NCBI GenBank assembly: GCA_014695325.1
Contig: JACJNZ010000088.1
Location: forward strand, 1-64,000
DNA: 64,000 bases
Direction of reading: 5' to 3'
DNA from: Cyanobacteria bacterium FACHB-502
Lineage (GTDB): Bacteria; Cyanobacteriota; Cyanobacteriia; Elainellales; Elainellaceae
Shown in pieces: positions 8,361 through 17,701 of this stretch. The stretch's first letter is position 1. Each line of letters opens with the position of its first letter. Made by a program: the position numbers and the translations under genes. The notes beneath the pieces were generated by a model that saw only the letters and a program-made list of their open reading frames with translations, did not search any database and was not told the DNA's origin.

Positions 8361-9944
8361 ATGTCAAATCCGACTAAACCACCCTGCGATGAGGGCGTCA
8401 TTCGCTCTCATTCTTGCTCTACTCCCTGTCAGCGCAGCCACCGCGTTTGGATACTGGTTGCCACAATTCTTGGCTCTAGTATGGCATTTATCGACAGCAC
8501 TGTCGTCAACGTTGCCCTGCCGACACTACAAACCCAGTTGAATGCAACTGTTTCTGATGTGCAATGGGTCGTAGAATCCTATGCCCTATTTGTTGCAGCT
8601 TTGATTCTGGTGGGTGGCTCCCTGGGAGATCATCTGGGACGGCGACGCGTGTTTATGGGGGGAGTGGTACTCTTTGCGATCGCTTCGCTGTGGTGTGGCT
8701 TATCCTCCACAGTTGGACAACTCATCCTAGCTCGGGGTATTCAGGGGATCGGCGCTGCCTTGCTGATTCCGGGCAGCCTCGCGATTATCGGAGCTTCTTT
8801 TCCAAACGAGCAGCGCGGTGCGGCAATCGGCTTTTGGTCTGGGTTTACGGCAATCACCTCTGCTGCAGGTCCAGTGCTTGGGGGGTGGCTAATTGAAACC
8901 TTTTCCTGGCGATGGGTATTTTTGATTAACCTGCCCCTTGCCGCGATCGTGATTGTGATCAGCCGCTGGTGTGTCCCCGAAAGCCGTGATCCTCAAGCTG
9001 CTAAGCTCGATTGGCTAGGAGCAGCACTGGCGATCACGGGTTTGGGTGGGGTGGTGTACGGGTTGCTGGAGTTTCCCAAGCTGGGGTTTGACGCCATTGT
9101 GATTGGAGCGATCGCCAGCGGCATTTTGATTTTAGGTGGATTTCTGTGGCTAGAATCGCGCCTAATCTCCCCCATGCTGCCGCTGAGTCTGTTTCGCTCT
9201 CGGACCTTCAGCGGTGCCAATTTGCTAACGCTGTTGCTTTATGCGGCTTTGGGAGGTGCTTTGTTCTTCCTGCCCTTTAATCTGATTCAGGTACAAAGCT
9301 ATTCCGCGACAGCTGCCGGGGCTGCCCTGGTTCCGTTCCCGCTCATTATGTTTTTTCTCTCGCGCTGGTCAGGGGGATTGGTGAGCCGCTACGGTGCCCG
9401 CCTGCCTTTGATGATGGGTCCGACAATCGCAGCAATAGGATTTGGTTTAATGACGCTTCCGGGCATTGGCGGCAGCTACTGGACTACCTTCTTTCCTGCT
9501 GTGGTAGTGCTAGGGCTAGGAATGGCAATTTGTGTGGCTCCGTTAACCACAGCAGTGATGAATGCCGTGAGTGAGCGATTTGTGGGAGCTGCTTCCGGTG
9601 TGAACAATGCCGTTTCTCGCATTGCCAGTCTGCTTGCGATCGCCCTATTCGGCATCGTTATGCTCAACCAATTTAACGAGAGTCTGAATGGGCGGATTGC
9701 AGCTCTACCCCTATCTCCGACTGCCCAACAATTCCTGGACGCTCAACGCATTAACCTGGCGGCGGCGACCCTTCCGCCTGGATTAGATAACGGCGTGGAG
9801 ACTGCATTGAGGAGTGCGATTGCTGAATCCTTTGTGGATGGATTTCGGATGGTGATGGGCATTGCAGCCGGGTTAGCAATCGCCAGTGCTATCACGGCAA
9901 TGTTCATGATTGAGCGGAGGCGGGTTAAAGCTAATAGAAGTTGA
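8361..9944 (+). CDS. MFS drug-efflux transporter, DHA2 type
   Basis: 527 residues, about 14 hydrophobic segments, the hallmark of the DHA2 (14-TM) drug:H+ antiporters. MFS motif A is visible as GGSLGDHLGRRRVF near residue 80, and the first TM has the FIDSTVVNVALPTLQ sequence with the conserved Asp/Thr of DHA2 members. Inner-membrane proton-driven export of small hydrophobic compounds is the expected role; substrate unknown. Start at 8361 (MSNPTKPP) is preferred over 8151, whose extra 70 residues are not membrane-protein-like and do not resemble the family. Stands alone; no regulator gene next to it. Confidence 0.9.
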   Translation: MSNPTKPPCDEGVIRSHSCSTPCQRSHRVWILVATILGSSMAFIDSTVVNVALPTLQTQLNATVSDVQWVVESYALFVAALILVGGSLGDHLGRRRVFMGGVVLFAIASLWCGLSSTVGQLILARGIQGIGAALLIPGSLAIIGASFPNEQRGAAIGFWSGFTAITSAAGPVLGGWLIETFSWRWVFLINLPLAAIVIVISRWCVPESRDPQAAKLDWLGAALAITGLGGVVYGLLEFPKLGFDAIVIGAIASGILILGGFLWLESRLISPMLPLSLFRSRTFSGANLLTLLLYAALGGALFFLPFNLIQVQSYSATAAGAALVPFPLIMFFLSRWSGGLVSRYGARLPLMMGPTIAAIGFGLMTLPGIGGSYWTTFFPAVVVLGLGMAICVAPLTTAVMNAVSERFVGAASGVNNAVSRIASLLAIALFGIVMLNQFNESLNGRIAALPLSPTAQQFLDAQRINLAAATLPPGLDNGVETALRSAIAESFVDGFRMVMGIAAGLAIASAITAMFMIERRRVKANRS

Positions 9945-10837
9945 TTGTCTTCTAAATGGTTCAGCGTGGAAATTGCCCAAGCAGCTCATACCAAGCCATC
10001 GATTGTCGGCATAGTCAGTGGAAGAGCCTTGCCCGCTCCTAGAGTTCAGTGTTTCCCCGCGCTACTGCTTACACTGGTTGTAGTATGTGTACATTTCCCG
10101 GCAAAAGGAAGGACTGCCCGGATTGATGCCTGCAATGAGTGACAATCTAAACAGGATTTTTACAGCCATTAAAGCAGCAATGGGCAGCTACCGCTGCTGG
10201 TTGGGCGTGGGGGGTAAGCCCTCGTCCTGGGCAGGAGTTTTATCGCAGGCAGTTTCCCAAGTGTCCCAACTGTCCCAAATGCCTTCTGTCCAGCGGCTAG
10301 GGGAGGAAAGGGTGTTCTAGCCAATCCTCCCCTTGTATTGAGAGAAGAAGTCTTTTCCTCCTCTCCCACCGCTGATGGAAGTGATAGAAGTCTTTTCTAC
10401 CGCTCCCCTTAATCCCAGCCTGATCAGAACCAGGAATAAGTCAATTATGTCTCATTCCCTAAAGATCGTCCTCCCAATGCCTCGATCGCCCCAATCACCT
10501 CAAATAACAGACGATCGCTGAATGACCTTTTACCACTGCCCTCTCTTCCTATCCTCCTTTCACCTGATTGCACTCTCTCCATTCTCAATGACCCTGCTTT
10601 AGTGGGGTTAGTGGGGGCTGCGCTTGTTGGAACTCACATTGGCACCCGTTGATGCTCGTGCTGGGCTAGGCACCGAACTGATGAGTTTCCGAAGCTGGCA
10701 TCTAAAAGCGATCGAGACTTGCTCATCGATCGCCTTCCTTAGCAGAAGCAATAAAATCAGGGCAGTCGATCGAGACAGCGCGAGCGCAACAGAGCCATTC
10801 ACCAAAGCCCGGTAGGGCAAAAGCTGGTCTTGCTGAA
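9945..10837. other. 893-bp gene-poor stretch
   Basis: Only short frames without family resemblance or ribosome-binding sites on either strand. Contains an imperfect direct repeat (GAAGTCTTTTC at about 10346 and again about 45 bp later) in a CT-rich segment. Otherwise nothing that I can interpret; probably decayed or intergenic sequence. Confidence 0.4.
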
Positions 10838-11118
10838 TTATTTCGACCCTTCAGAGGCTTTGACATCAGCCGTCTTAGGCTGCTGTGGTTGAACCTGCTC
10901 GATCGGTAAAGGAATGCCCAGCTTCTCTGTTAGTTCCTGTGTCGGGATGACAAATTTATTGGCTCCAGTCACGGCACCACTCACTGTCGTTGCCGTTGCC
11001 ACCAGTGCCAGAAGTGCTGCTTTTACACGGTGCGGCTTACGCTTTTCAGGGGCTGCTTCAGGTCAGCTTCGAGATCATCGAGGTGGTCGATCGCTTCATC
11101 TTGAGGGCGATCGCGCAA
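10838..11118 (-). pseudogene. Small membrane-anchored protein gene, frameshifted
   Basis: Two overlapping minus-strand frames give one plausible about 95-residue protein. The upstream piece (from TTG 11118) reads LRDRPQDEAIDHLDDLEADLK and then runs to a stop at 11023; the downstream piece, open from 11062 to a TAA at 10838, reads PEAAPEKRKPHRVKAALLA then LVATATTVSGAVTGANKF and a VQPQQPKTADVKASEGSK tail. An acidic N-terminus, a basic patch and one hydrophobic helix suggest a small single-pass protein. The frames join near 11050. Either a frameshift mutation, a sequencing error or programmed slippage; the first is most likely. Confidence 0.4.
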
Positions 11119-11246
11119 GAATCTGATGAATTACTCCAAGAATCTGAAAGAAACCATGAATTAGAACTCAGTACACTCAAGTTAGTAAATCAAGTGGGTT
11201 GCTTCCCAAGAATTTTGTGAGACACTCCACAGTCCATATCTGCTTT

Positions 11247-14200
11247 TTAGATTTCGACTGCCCCTAATGCTTTCAGCGTAGCTTGCTGTGCGACTGTTAA
11301 TCCCTGAGCGCCTCTAATGTTCATGCCCTCATAGAGGCGATCGGCTCTCAGGGTTTTGAGGCACTCACCTGTTGTAGGATTCCACAGCTTAATGGTTTCA
11401 TCCTGACTTCCACTGACCAAAATCGGACCTGTACCGGATGGCAGGCTAACGTCCACCGGACTAAACTGAACTCTGACCTGACTGGTGTGCCCTTGCAGGA
11501 CTTTCTGACAGGTGCCATCTTGGACATTCCACAGCCGGATAGTTTGGTCTTCACTGCCACTGGCTAGGAGACGACCATTCGGGCTGAAGGCCACTGAGCC
11601 AACTTCACTAGTATGGTCGTGTAACGTTGCCAAGCACGCTCCGTCTTGCACATTCCAAAGTCGAACTGATAAGTCTGAGCTGCCAGTTGCTAGAGTCTGA
11701 CCATCTGGGCTGAAGGCAACGGATATAATCCAACCCGTATGTCCGTGTAGGGTTCTGAGGCAGGAGCCATCTCGCACATCCCATAGCCGCACGGTTTGAT
11801 CGTTGCTGCCACTCGCAAGGATGTGACCATCTAGGCTGAGGGCGACTGCCCAAACCCAACCCATATGTCCTTGTAGAGTTCTGAGGCAGGAGCCATCTTG
11901 CACATCCCATAACCGCACTGATTCGTCATGGCTGCCACTCGCTAACATTTGTCCATTGGGGCTGAAACTGACTGAGCAAACCCAACCCGTATGTCCGTGT
12001 AGGGTTCTGAGGCAGGAGCCATCTCGCACATCCCATAGCCGCACGGTTTGATCGTTGCTGCCACTTGCAACCATTTGACTATTGGGGTGAAATGCCACTG
12101 CCCAGCTCCAATTGGTATGTCCTGGCAAAGCCTTGCAAGTTTCTTGCTGCCAATCCCAGATCCGCACGAGGGCATCATAACTACCACTGGCTAAAGTGGA
12201 GCCATCCGGACTAAAGCTGACTGAAGTGACCCCACTGGTTTGCCCCTGAAACGTCTTGAGGCAGGTGCCATTTTGGACATCCCACAGTCGAAATGAGGCA
12301 TCCTCACTATTGCTCGCTAAGATTTGACCATCGGGACTGAACGCGACAGACCAAACACAACTGCTGCAACCTTGCAACCGTTTGAAGCATGTTCCGTCCT
12401 GCACGCTCCACAACCGTACTGAGGCGTCATCACTACCACTGGCAAGGGTTTGACCATTGGGACTGAAGCTGAGTGAGGTGACCCAACTAGTATGCCCTTG
12501 CAGTATTTTGCGGCAAATGCCGGTCTGCACGTCCCATAGTCGAATCGTGCGATCATCACTACCGCTGGCGAGGGTTTGACCGTCCGGGCTGAAGGCAACT
12601 GCCCAAACCCGACGGGTATGTCCTGACAATGTTTTGAGGATGGTGCCGTGAGCAACACTCCACAATCGGATTGAGGAGTCTTCGCTGGCACTGGCCAGAA
12701 TCTGTCCATTGGGACTAAAGTTGACTGAAGTGACCCCACCGGTATGACCCTGCAAAACTGTGAGGCAGGTGCCGTCTCGGGCATTCCAGAGCCGAATTGT
12801 TTGATCTTCACTTCCACTGGCAAGCATTTGACCATCGGGGCTGAAGGCGATCATCCAAACCCGACTGAGATGACCCCGCAGTATGTTGAGACAGGTGACT
12901 GAGAGATGGCTGGAATCACTCACTTCAGACAGGTTCGCAGGATTGGACTGCTCAAAATCGAGGTTCTGCACATCCCACAACCGAATCAATGGGTCATCAC
13001 TGCAACTGGCTAACGTTTTGCCATCGGGACTGAAAGCAACTGTCCAGATCCAACCGGTATGTCCCTTCAATGTCACAACTTGTTGACCATCGACCACTCG
13101 CCAGAGGCAAATCTTACCATCCACATCGCCTGTTGCCAGCAAGCTGCCATCTGGATTAAAGCTGATTGACACAACGCTACTTAAGGTCTCGGCAAACACA
13201 GAGGTTGCCAAATCAGCGTTGCAAAAATTGACCCCTGCCAGGCTGATCTGTCGTAAGTCGGCTTGCCATACGCTTAGCTCTGAAAAGTCGTAGCCTCGTA
13301 AATTGCTTTGCAGATGCACCAGCAGGTTGATAAGGTTGCCAGCAAGGTAGTTTGGCTGAGGTGCTTGCTGTTGCTGCGCCAACATGATTTTCAACTGCTG
13401 TTCCAGGGCTTGTGAGCCAAACTGAATCAGCAATTGTTCAGCGATCGGCTCAACGATCAACCGCTTTTGCATCTCTCGGACATAGTCTTTTGTTTGAGCT
13501 TTGATCAAGGCATGGGTTTTGAGTCGCTCTGGTGTTTGGGTGGCAATTTCCCCAGAGACATACTGCACGAACTGGTCAGTCACATATTCCAGTACCACTG
13601 GCTGAAGAAAGAACCGCTCTCCCTCCTTCTCGATTAGAGATCGCCGCAATAAGGACTGAATTGCATGCGGCAGCCTGCGCCTGGAAGTCGTGGTGACAAC
13701 ATCCCGACTCAACTCAACCAGCGAGTTCGGTTCTCGGTTAATGGCTAACCAAACGATCATTTCCAGCTCAATCTCAGACAGGCGGTCAAACTGTCGCTGG
13801 AGCAAGTCTCGAATGTCATCAAAGACGACTAAGCCCTGCTGCACATAGTTCAATACCTCGACAATTTTGCCATTAAACAGTTCTTGAGTCGCGGCTGCCA
13901 CCAGCTTCAGCGCCAGGGGGTTGCCGCGATAGTGCGTCACTAATCTCTCCCATTCCGATGCTGTACCTGCAAAGATTCCTTTGGAGCGAAAGAGTTCTCG
14001 TCCGGCTTCGGGTTGCAGTCCCTGCAGTAGCAGCGTTCGTACTGATTGTTCCTGACCTTCCAGTGGCACAACCTCTCTGGGCTTTTCGCGGCTGGTGAGC
14101 AGCAAACAACTCTGATGGGACACCGTCCCAATCTCTTTGAACAGTTGACCATATCCCTCGTAGCCCGCTCGATACTGTCCGGTTTGTCCGGCACTCAAAA

Positions 14201-14975
14201 TCGTCTCCGCATTGTCCAGAACCAGTAAGCAGCGCTTTTGACGCAACCCCTGTATTAGCTTCAATAGTTTCCCATCCAGGCTGCTCGGTACAGCGATGTC
14301 CTCTCCCTGCGCCCGCAGTAGAATAGGCAGCACCATCTCTAACCACTCTTCAAATGGCGGGGCATTTTGCAGCGATCGCCACACCACCACCTCAAACTGA
14401 GTTTGAATCTGCTGCCCCAGTTTGGCGGCCAAGGCACTTTTGCCAATGCCACCAATTCCCAGCAGTGCCACGACTCGACAACGCTCTGTCACAATCCATT
14501 GCTCCAGGGTTTGCAGTTCCCCAGTTCGCCCATAGAACTGGGTGACATCCATCGCTTCTCCCCAGTCTGCGTGAGGGGCAACCGATGCCGGCGCAGATAA
14601 ACCAGAGGGGAGGTTGGTGGGACTCACTGATACCTCATCTAGTGCATCCGCTCTCGCATCGGTTGCCCCATCCACTGCCAATGCTTGGGTTTGTATGGCG
14701 ATAAGCAATGACCTGTGCCAATAAGCTGCTAAAGCTGCTTGAAAGTTGGTCTTGCTGACAGTTTCTCCGAGGGCCTGTCCTAACAGTTTCCAGAACTTGG
14801 GACCCACATCATGCTTGAGATAGCTGACAGCATACCCAGAGGTTTCGGCTATCTGCTCGTAGGACTGTCGCTGTATCGAGCCGAGCAGGATTGAGGCTTC
14901 TACTTCGCTGAGTCGTCTGCCATTGTGGGCAAACATGGCTGAATTGGCAATCCGTAGTATCTGCTCAACGTCCAT
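11247..14975 (-). CDS. STAND NTPase (NB-ARC) with 14 WD40 repeats
   Basis: 1242 residues. Residues 1-95 form a small helical domain ([32 protein letters not shown]) of the helix-turn-helix type found at the N-terminus of cyanobacterial NB-ARC/NACHT proteins. The NB-ARC ATPase follows: Walker [15 protein letters not shown] near 180, Walker B LLVLDNAE near 250, LLTSREKP sensor near 300, [10 protein letters not shown] (GxP) near 360, winged helix to about 470. A short pentapeptide-like linker ([17 protein letters not shown]) near 585 leads to 14 WD40 repeats of mostly 42 residues, ending at [19 protein letters not shown] proteins are ligand-triggered oligomeric switches used in signalling and antiphage defence; here no effector domain is obvious, so output is unknown. 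Monocistronic. Confidence 0.93.
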   Translation of the reverse strand: MDVEQILRIANSAMFAHNGRRLSEVEASILLGSIQRQSYEQIAETSGYAVSYLKHDVGPKFWKLLGQALGETVSKTNFQAALAAYWHRSLLIAIQTQALAVDGATDARADALDEVSVSPTNLPSGLSAPASVAPHADWGEAMDVTQFYGRTGELQTLEQWIVTERCRVVALLGIGGIGKSALAAKLGQQIQTQFEVVVWRSLQNAPPFEEWLEMVLPILLRAQGEDIAVPSSLDGKLLKLIQGLRQKRCLLVLDNAETILSAGQTGQYRAGYEGYGQLFKEIGTVSHQSCLLLTSREKPREVVPLEGQEQSVRTLLLQGLQPEAGRELFRSKGIFAGTASEWERLVTHYRGNPLALKLVAAATQELFNGKIVEVLNYVQQGLVVFDDIRDLLQRQFDRLSEIELEMIVWLAINREPNSLVELSRDVVTTTSRRRLPHAIQSLLRRSLIEKEGERFFLQPVVLEYVTDQFVQYVSGEIATQTPERLKTHALIKAQTKDYVREMQKRLIVEPIAEQLLIQFGSQALEQQLKIMLAQQQQAPQPNYLAGNLINLLVHLQSNLRGYDFSELSVWQADLRQISLAGVNFCNADLATSVFAETLSSVVSISFNPDGSLLATGDVDGKICLWRVVDGQQVVTLKGHTGWIWTVAFSPDGKTLASCSDDPLIRLWDVQNLDFEQSNPANLSEVSDSSHLSVTCLNILRGHLSRVWMIAFSPDGQMLASGSEDQTIRLWNARDGTCLTVLQGHTGGVTSVNFSPNGQILASASEDSSIRLWSVAHGTILKTLSGHTRRVWAVAFSPDGQTLASGSDDRTIRLWDVQTGICRKILQGHTSWVTSLSFSPNGQTLASGSDDASVRLWSVQDGTCFKRLQGCSSCVWSVAFSPDGQILASNSEDASFRLWDVQNGTCLKTFQGQTSGVTSVSFSPDGSTLASGSYDALVRIWDWQQETCKALPGHTNWSWAVAFHPNSQMVASGSNDQTVRLWDVRDGSCLRTLHGHTGWVCSVSFSPNGQMLASGSHDESVRLWDVQDGSCLRTLQGHMGWVWAVALSLDGHILASGSNDQTVRLWDVRDGSCLRTLHGHTGWIISVAFSPDGQTLATGSSDLSVRLWNVQDGACLATLHDHTSEVGSVAFSPNGRLLASGSEDQTIRLWNVQDGTCQKVLQGHTSQVRVQFSPVDVSLPSGTGPILVSGSQDETIKLWNPTTGECLKTLRADRLYEGMNIRGAQGLTVAQQATLKALGAVEI
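11731..12065 (-). repeat. Exact 83-bp direct repeat inside WD40 region
   Basis: The 83 bases at 11731-11813 are identical to 11983-12065. Offset is 252 bp, exactly two WD repeats of 126 bp (42 codons). Neighbouring repeats differ at many synonymous positions, so this pair reflects recent duplication or gene conversion of a two-blade unit. Confidence 0.9.
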
Positions 14976-15024
14976 TACTGCTCAAGCGTAATCAGTTAGT
15001 ATTGCCCGATTTTACCGCGACTGA

Positions 15025-15161
15025 CCTTAACTTTTAGATCGCTGCATCACATTGTCCACAATCGACTTCTAGTAAAGGCTACAGCTTCTCCAGGCTCAGC
15101 AAAATCAGATCAAAAGTTAAGGTAGAACTGAGTATTTAGACTTAGTAATAACTCAATTCTA
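15025..15161. promoter_or_regulatory. Inverted repeats upstream of STAND gene
   Basis: Two dyads lie in the 507-bp gap between the STAND start (14975) and rubredoxin. CCTTAACTTTTAGATC at 15025-15040 pairs with GATCAAAAGTTAAGG at 15108-15122 (one extra base), and TAGAACTGAGT at 15123-15133 pairs with ACTCAATTCTA at 15151-15161 (one mismatch). Position suggests operators or long-range dyads controlling the STAND gene; terminator function is unlikely because no T-run follows. The rest of the gap shows nothing. Confidence 0.45.
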
Positions 15162-15482
15162 GGGAACTAAAGTCCTTAATTTTCCTGTAACGACAAACCA
15201 AAAAAACTCTCCTACAGTAGAGACATCAGGTTCAAAGGCGTAAGGCAAAGGAATTAGCAACCACTATCTCCTAATCGCTAACCGCTTAATAGCTTTCACA
15301 ATTCCCCGATTTCTAGCAGTAATCCAGTCTCACGACCCCGAACCCTCGGCTTGAGCTCAGGTCGAAAGACGGTCGACAGGCTAAGTTTCTGCTGCAACGG
15401 ATTCGCTATCAAGTTGGTGTAGTGACGTAGTTGACAACTGACAGATCTTCCAAGCTTTTCTAATACTACACAGGAGGTATTG

Positions 15483-15656
15483 ATGGAACGATATAGCTGT
15501 AAGGTCTGTGGTCACATTTATGAGCCGGCAGAGGGTGACCCGAAGGCTGGAATTGCTCCGGGAACAGCTTTTGAAGATCTGCCGGAAGATTGGGTATGTC
15601 CAGTCTGTAGCGCGAAGAAAGCAAAGTTTCAACCAGTACTACCAGGGGGAGTTTAG
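15483..15656 (+). CDS. Rubredoxin
   Basis: 57 residues: [20 protein letters not shown], then a [20 protein letters not shown] stretch and SAKKAKFQP. Both CxxC pairs (CKVCG and CPVC) that bind the single Fe are present, with the conserved aromatic residues (Y, F, W). Small cytosolic or membrane-associated one-electron carrier; no transmembrane tail, unlike the chloroplast/cyanobacterial RubA. A near-perfect Shine-Dalgarno AGGAGGT (15472-15478) precedes the ATG. It could feed electrons to an oxygenase or peroxide/NO reductase; the following oxidoreductase cluster is a possible but unproven partner. Confidence 0.95.
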   Translation: MERYSCKVCGHIYEPAEGDPKAGIAPGTAFEDLPEDWVCPVCSAKKAKFQPVLPGGV

Positions 15657-15717
15657 CTGGTTGTATCCCAAAAGGTAATGCGTTCTAAACCGTGAAGTAT
15701 AGATTGGGGACAAACGA

Positions 15718-15927
15718 ATGAGCCGTGATTTGCAATGCTTTGACTCTACTCCTATTGATAGTCCTCAACTGCAGAGCTTGACGCAACAACCCTTGAATGA
15801 TGCGCTCATCTACGTTGCGCAAGAAGTTGCTAAGTTGCTGAAACAAGCTTATCCAGTACAAGCTGATGACACTAATTATCTGGAGTCAACAACCAGGAAT
15901 CACTCTAGTCAAAGCCCTCCCATGTAG
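15718..15927 (+). CDS. Small hypothetical protein
   Basis: 69 residues, ATG 15718, same direction as rubredoxin 61 bp upstream. No signal peptide, no cysteine pair, one predicted amphipathic helix (NDALIYVAQEVAKLLKQAY). No family recognised. Coding status rests on frame length and position only. Confidence 0.4.
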   Translation: MSRDLQCFDSTPIDSPQLQSLTQQPLNDALIYVAQEVAKLLKQAYPVQADDTNYLESTTRNHSSQSPPM

Positions 15928-16009
15928 TAATTTAAGCATTTTACATTTTCAGTCAATGCTCGTTGAAACATAAGGAAAGCCCTACCCAAACTCAAATGGA
16001 AATCACACT

Positions 16010-16831
16010 ATGAACATGCTCAACTTCAGGAACAGCATCCGCCTGCTTCTGATTATCACTCTCTTTTTAGGAACTCTTACCCTCACTTCTCTAGGAGCCA
16101 TCATGAGTAATGCAAATGCACAAGTTAACAAGCCCACGATCGTCCTCGTCCACGGTGCATTCGCCGAGTCTTCTAGTTGGAACGGTGTATTGACGAAGCT
16201 AATCACGAAAGGTTATCCGACGGTTGCTGTGGCGAATCCTCTGCGCGGCGTTAAGAGCGACGCAGATTATGTTGCCAGTGCCCTTAAAGACATCAACGGA
16301 CCCATCGTGCTGGTTGGGCATTCTTATGGAGGCGCAGTAATCACCAATGCCGTCAATGGTAACAGGAACGTGAAAGCATTGGTCTACGTTGCTGGCTTCG
16401 CCCCTGAAGCGGGTGAGACTGCCATTGAACTCTCAGGACGTTATCCGGGCAGCACACTCGGATCAACACTCGCGCCACCCGTTGAACTGCCCGATGGTGG
16501 TAAAGACCTCTACATTCAGCAGGACAAGTTCCACGCCCAGTTTGCTGCGGATGTGCCCGCTAACGACGCGCAACTAATGGCTAGCACTCAGCGCCCGATT
16601 ACGGAAGCTGCGCTGAACGAAGCCTCCGGTGCGCCCGCATGGAAATCTACCCCGTCCTGGTTTATTTACGGCGATCGCGACTTGAACATTCCTCCAGCAG
16701 CACTGTCTTTCATGGCGAACCGCGCTAACTCAAAGGAGACCGTTGTTGTGAATGGTGCGTCCCATGTCGTGATGGTTTCCCATTCAGATGCCGTTGCCAA
16801 TCTCATCGATCGTGCTGCAACCGCGCCATAG
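16010..16831 (+). CDS. Secreted alpha/beta hydrolase
   Basis: 273 residues with a signal peptide (hydrophobic helix about 8-32, cleavage near NANAQ). The mature part is an alpha/beta-hydrolase-6 type esterase: VLVHGAFAESSSW oxyanion segment, nucleophile elbow GHSYGGAV near residue 106, acid in YGDRDLNIP near 225, catalytic His in NGASHVVMVSH near 252. Acts in the periplasm on an unknown ester or amide substrate. First gene of a same-strand enzyme run (16.0-23.4 kb) in which each gene has its own ribosome-binding site and 70-400 bp spacing. Confidence 0.88.
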   Translation: MNMLNFRNSIRLLLIITLFLGTLTLTSLGAIMSNANAQVNKPTIVLVHGAFAESSSWNGVLTKLITKGYPTVAVANPLRGVKSDADYVASALKDINGPIVLVGHSYGGAVITNAVNGNRNVKALVYVAGFAPEAGETAIELSGRYPGSTLGSTLAPPVELPDGGKDLYIQQDKFHAQFAADVPANDAQLMASTQRPITEAALNEASGAPAWKSTPSWFIYGDRDLNIPPAALSFMANRANSKETVVVNGASHVVMVSHSDAVANLIDRAATAP

Positions 16832-16904
16832 ATAAGGCGTAAACGCATCTGGCTACAAGCAGCTTCTCATACTAGAACGCTGAATCATTTTAAGGAGCAA
16901 TCCT

Positions 16905-17633
16905 ATGTCAACTTTTGTCTTGGTTCACGGCGCATGGCACGAGGGTTCTGCTTGGAACGAAGTGATCAAACAGCTAGAAGCGAAAGGGCATCAAGCATTT
17001 GCTCCCACGATCGCCGGACATGGTAAAAACGTAGATAAAAACGTTAACCATGCTCAATGTACGCAATCGATCGTCGATTACATTGTTGGCAAAGACTTAA
17101 CCGATATTGTTCTCTTAGGTCATAGTTTTGCCGGAACAATCATTGCGAAAGTTGCTGAAGCGATTCCCTCGCGCATTCGACGGCTCATCTTCTTCGATGC
17201 CTTTGTCCTCAATGATGGTGAAAGCCTTAGAGATAACATTCCGCCGCATTATCAAGCGTTATTTGACTCCCTAGCTAGAGAATCGGGCGATCATACGATG
17301 GTGATGCCGTTTGAGATGTGGCGAGAAGTGCTTCTCAATGATGCTGACCTCGAACTGGCTCGATCGAGTTACGCACGATTATCACCTGAACCGTATCAAC
17401 CGTGGATTGACAAGCTGGACTTGAAGCAGTTTTACTCGCTGCCCATTCCTAAAAGTTACCTCTACTGTACAGAAGATAATGTCCTCCCTCAAGGCGAACA
17501 GTGGGGTTGGCATCCGAGAATGTCTAACCGCTTGGGGCTATTTCGGCTTGTACAAATGCCCGGTAGTCACGAGGTCATGTTTTCTAACCCGATCGATTTA
17601 GCAGAAAAGATGATTGTGGCAGGACGTGACTAG
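16905..17633 (+). CDS. Alpha/beta hydrolase (cytosolic)
   Basis: 242 residues starting directly with the FVLVHGAWHEGSAW oxyanion segment, so there is no signal peptide. Nucleophile elbow GHSFAGTI near residue 80; CTEDNVLP near 188 (acid) and PGSHEVMFSNP near 225 (His) complete the triad. Family members include pyrethroid/salicylate-type esterases. AAGGAGCAATCCT precedes the ATG. Distinct from the preceding gene (low identity), so not a recent duplicate. Confidence 0.88.
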   Translation: MSTFVLVHGAWHEGSAWNEVIKQLEAKGHQAFAPTIAGHGKNVDKNVNHAQCTQSIVDYIVGKDLTDIVLLGHSFAGTIIAKVAEAIPSRIRRLIFFDAFVLNDGESLRDNIPPHYQALFDSLARESGDHTMVMPFEMWREVLLNDADLELARSSYARLSPEPYQPWIDKLDLKQFYSLPIPKSYLYCTEDNVLPQGEQWGWHPRMSNRLGLFRLVQMPGSHEVMFSNPIDLAEKMIVAGRD

Positions 17634-17701
17634 CAGCAGAATTTGCGATCGCCAACCCGCTAGCCGTCATTCAACAAACAATGACCTGAAAAGGAGAAAT
17701 C

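Noticed and set aside
10087-10815. Several 60-80 codon frames in the gene-poor stretch.
   Set aside because: No ribosome-binding sites, biased low-complexity composition and overlap on both strands.
12317-12835. Long antisense-frame ORFs across the WD40 region.
   Set aside because: Shadows created by the periodic repeat sequence in other frames.
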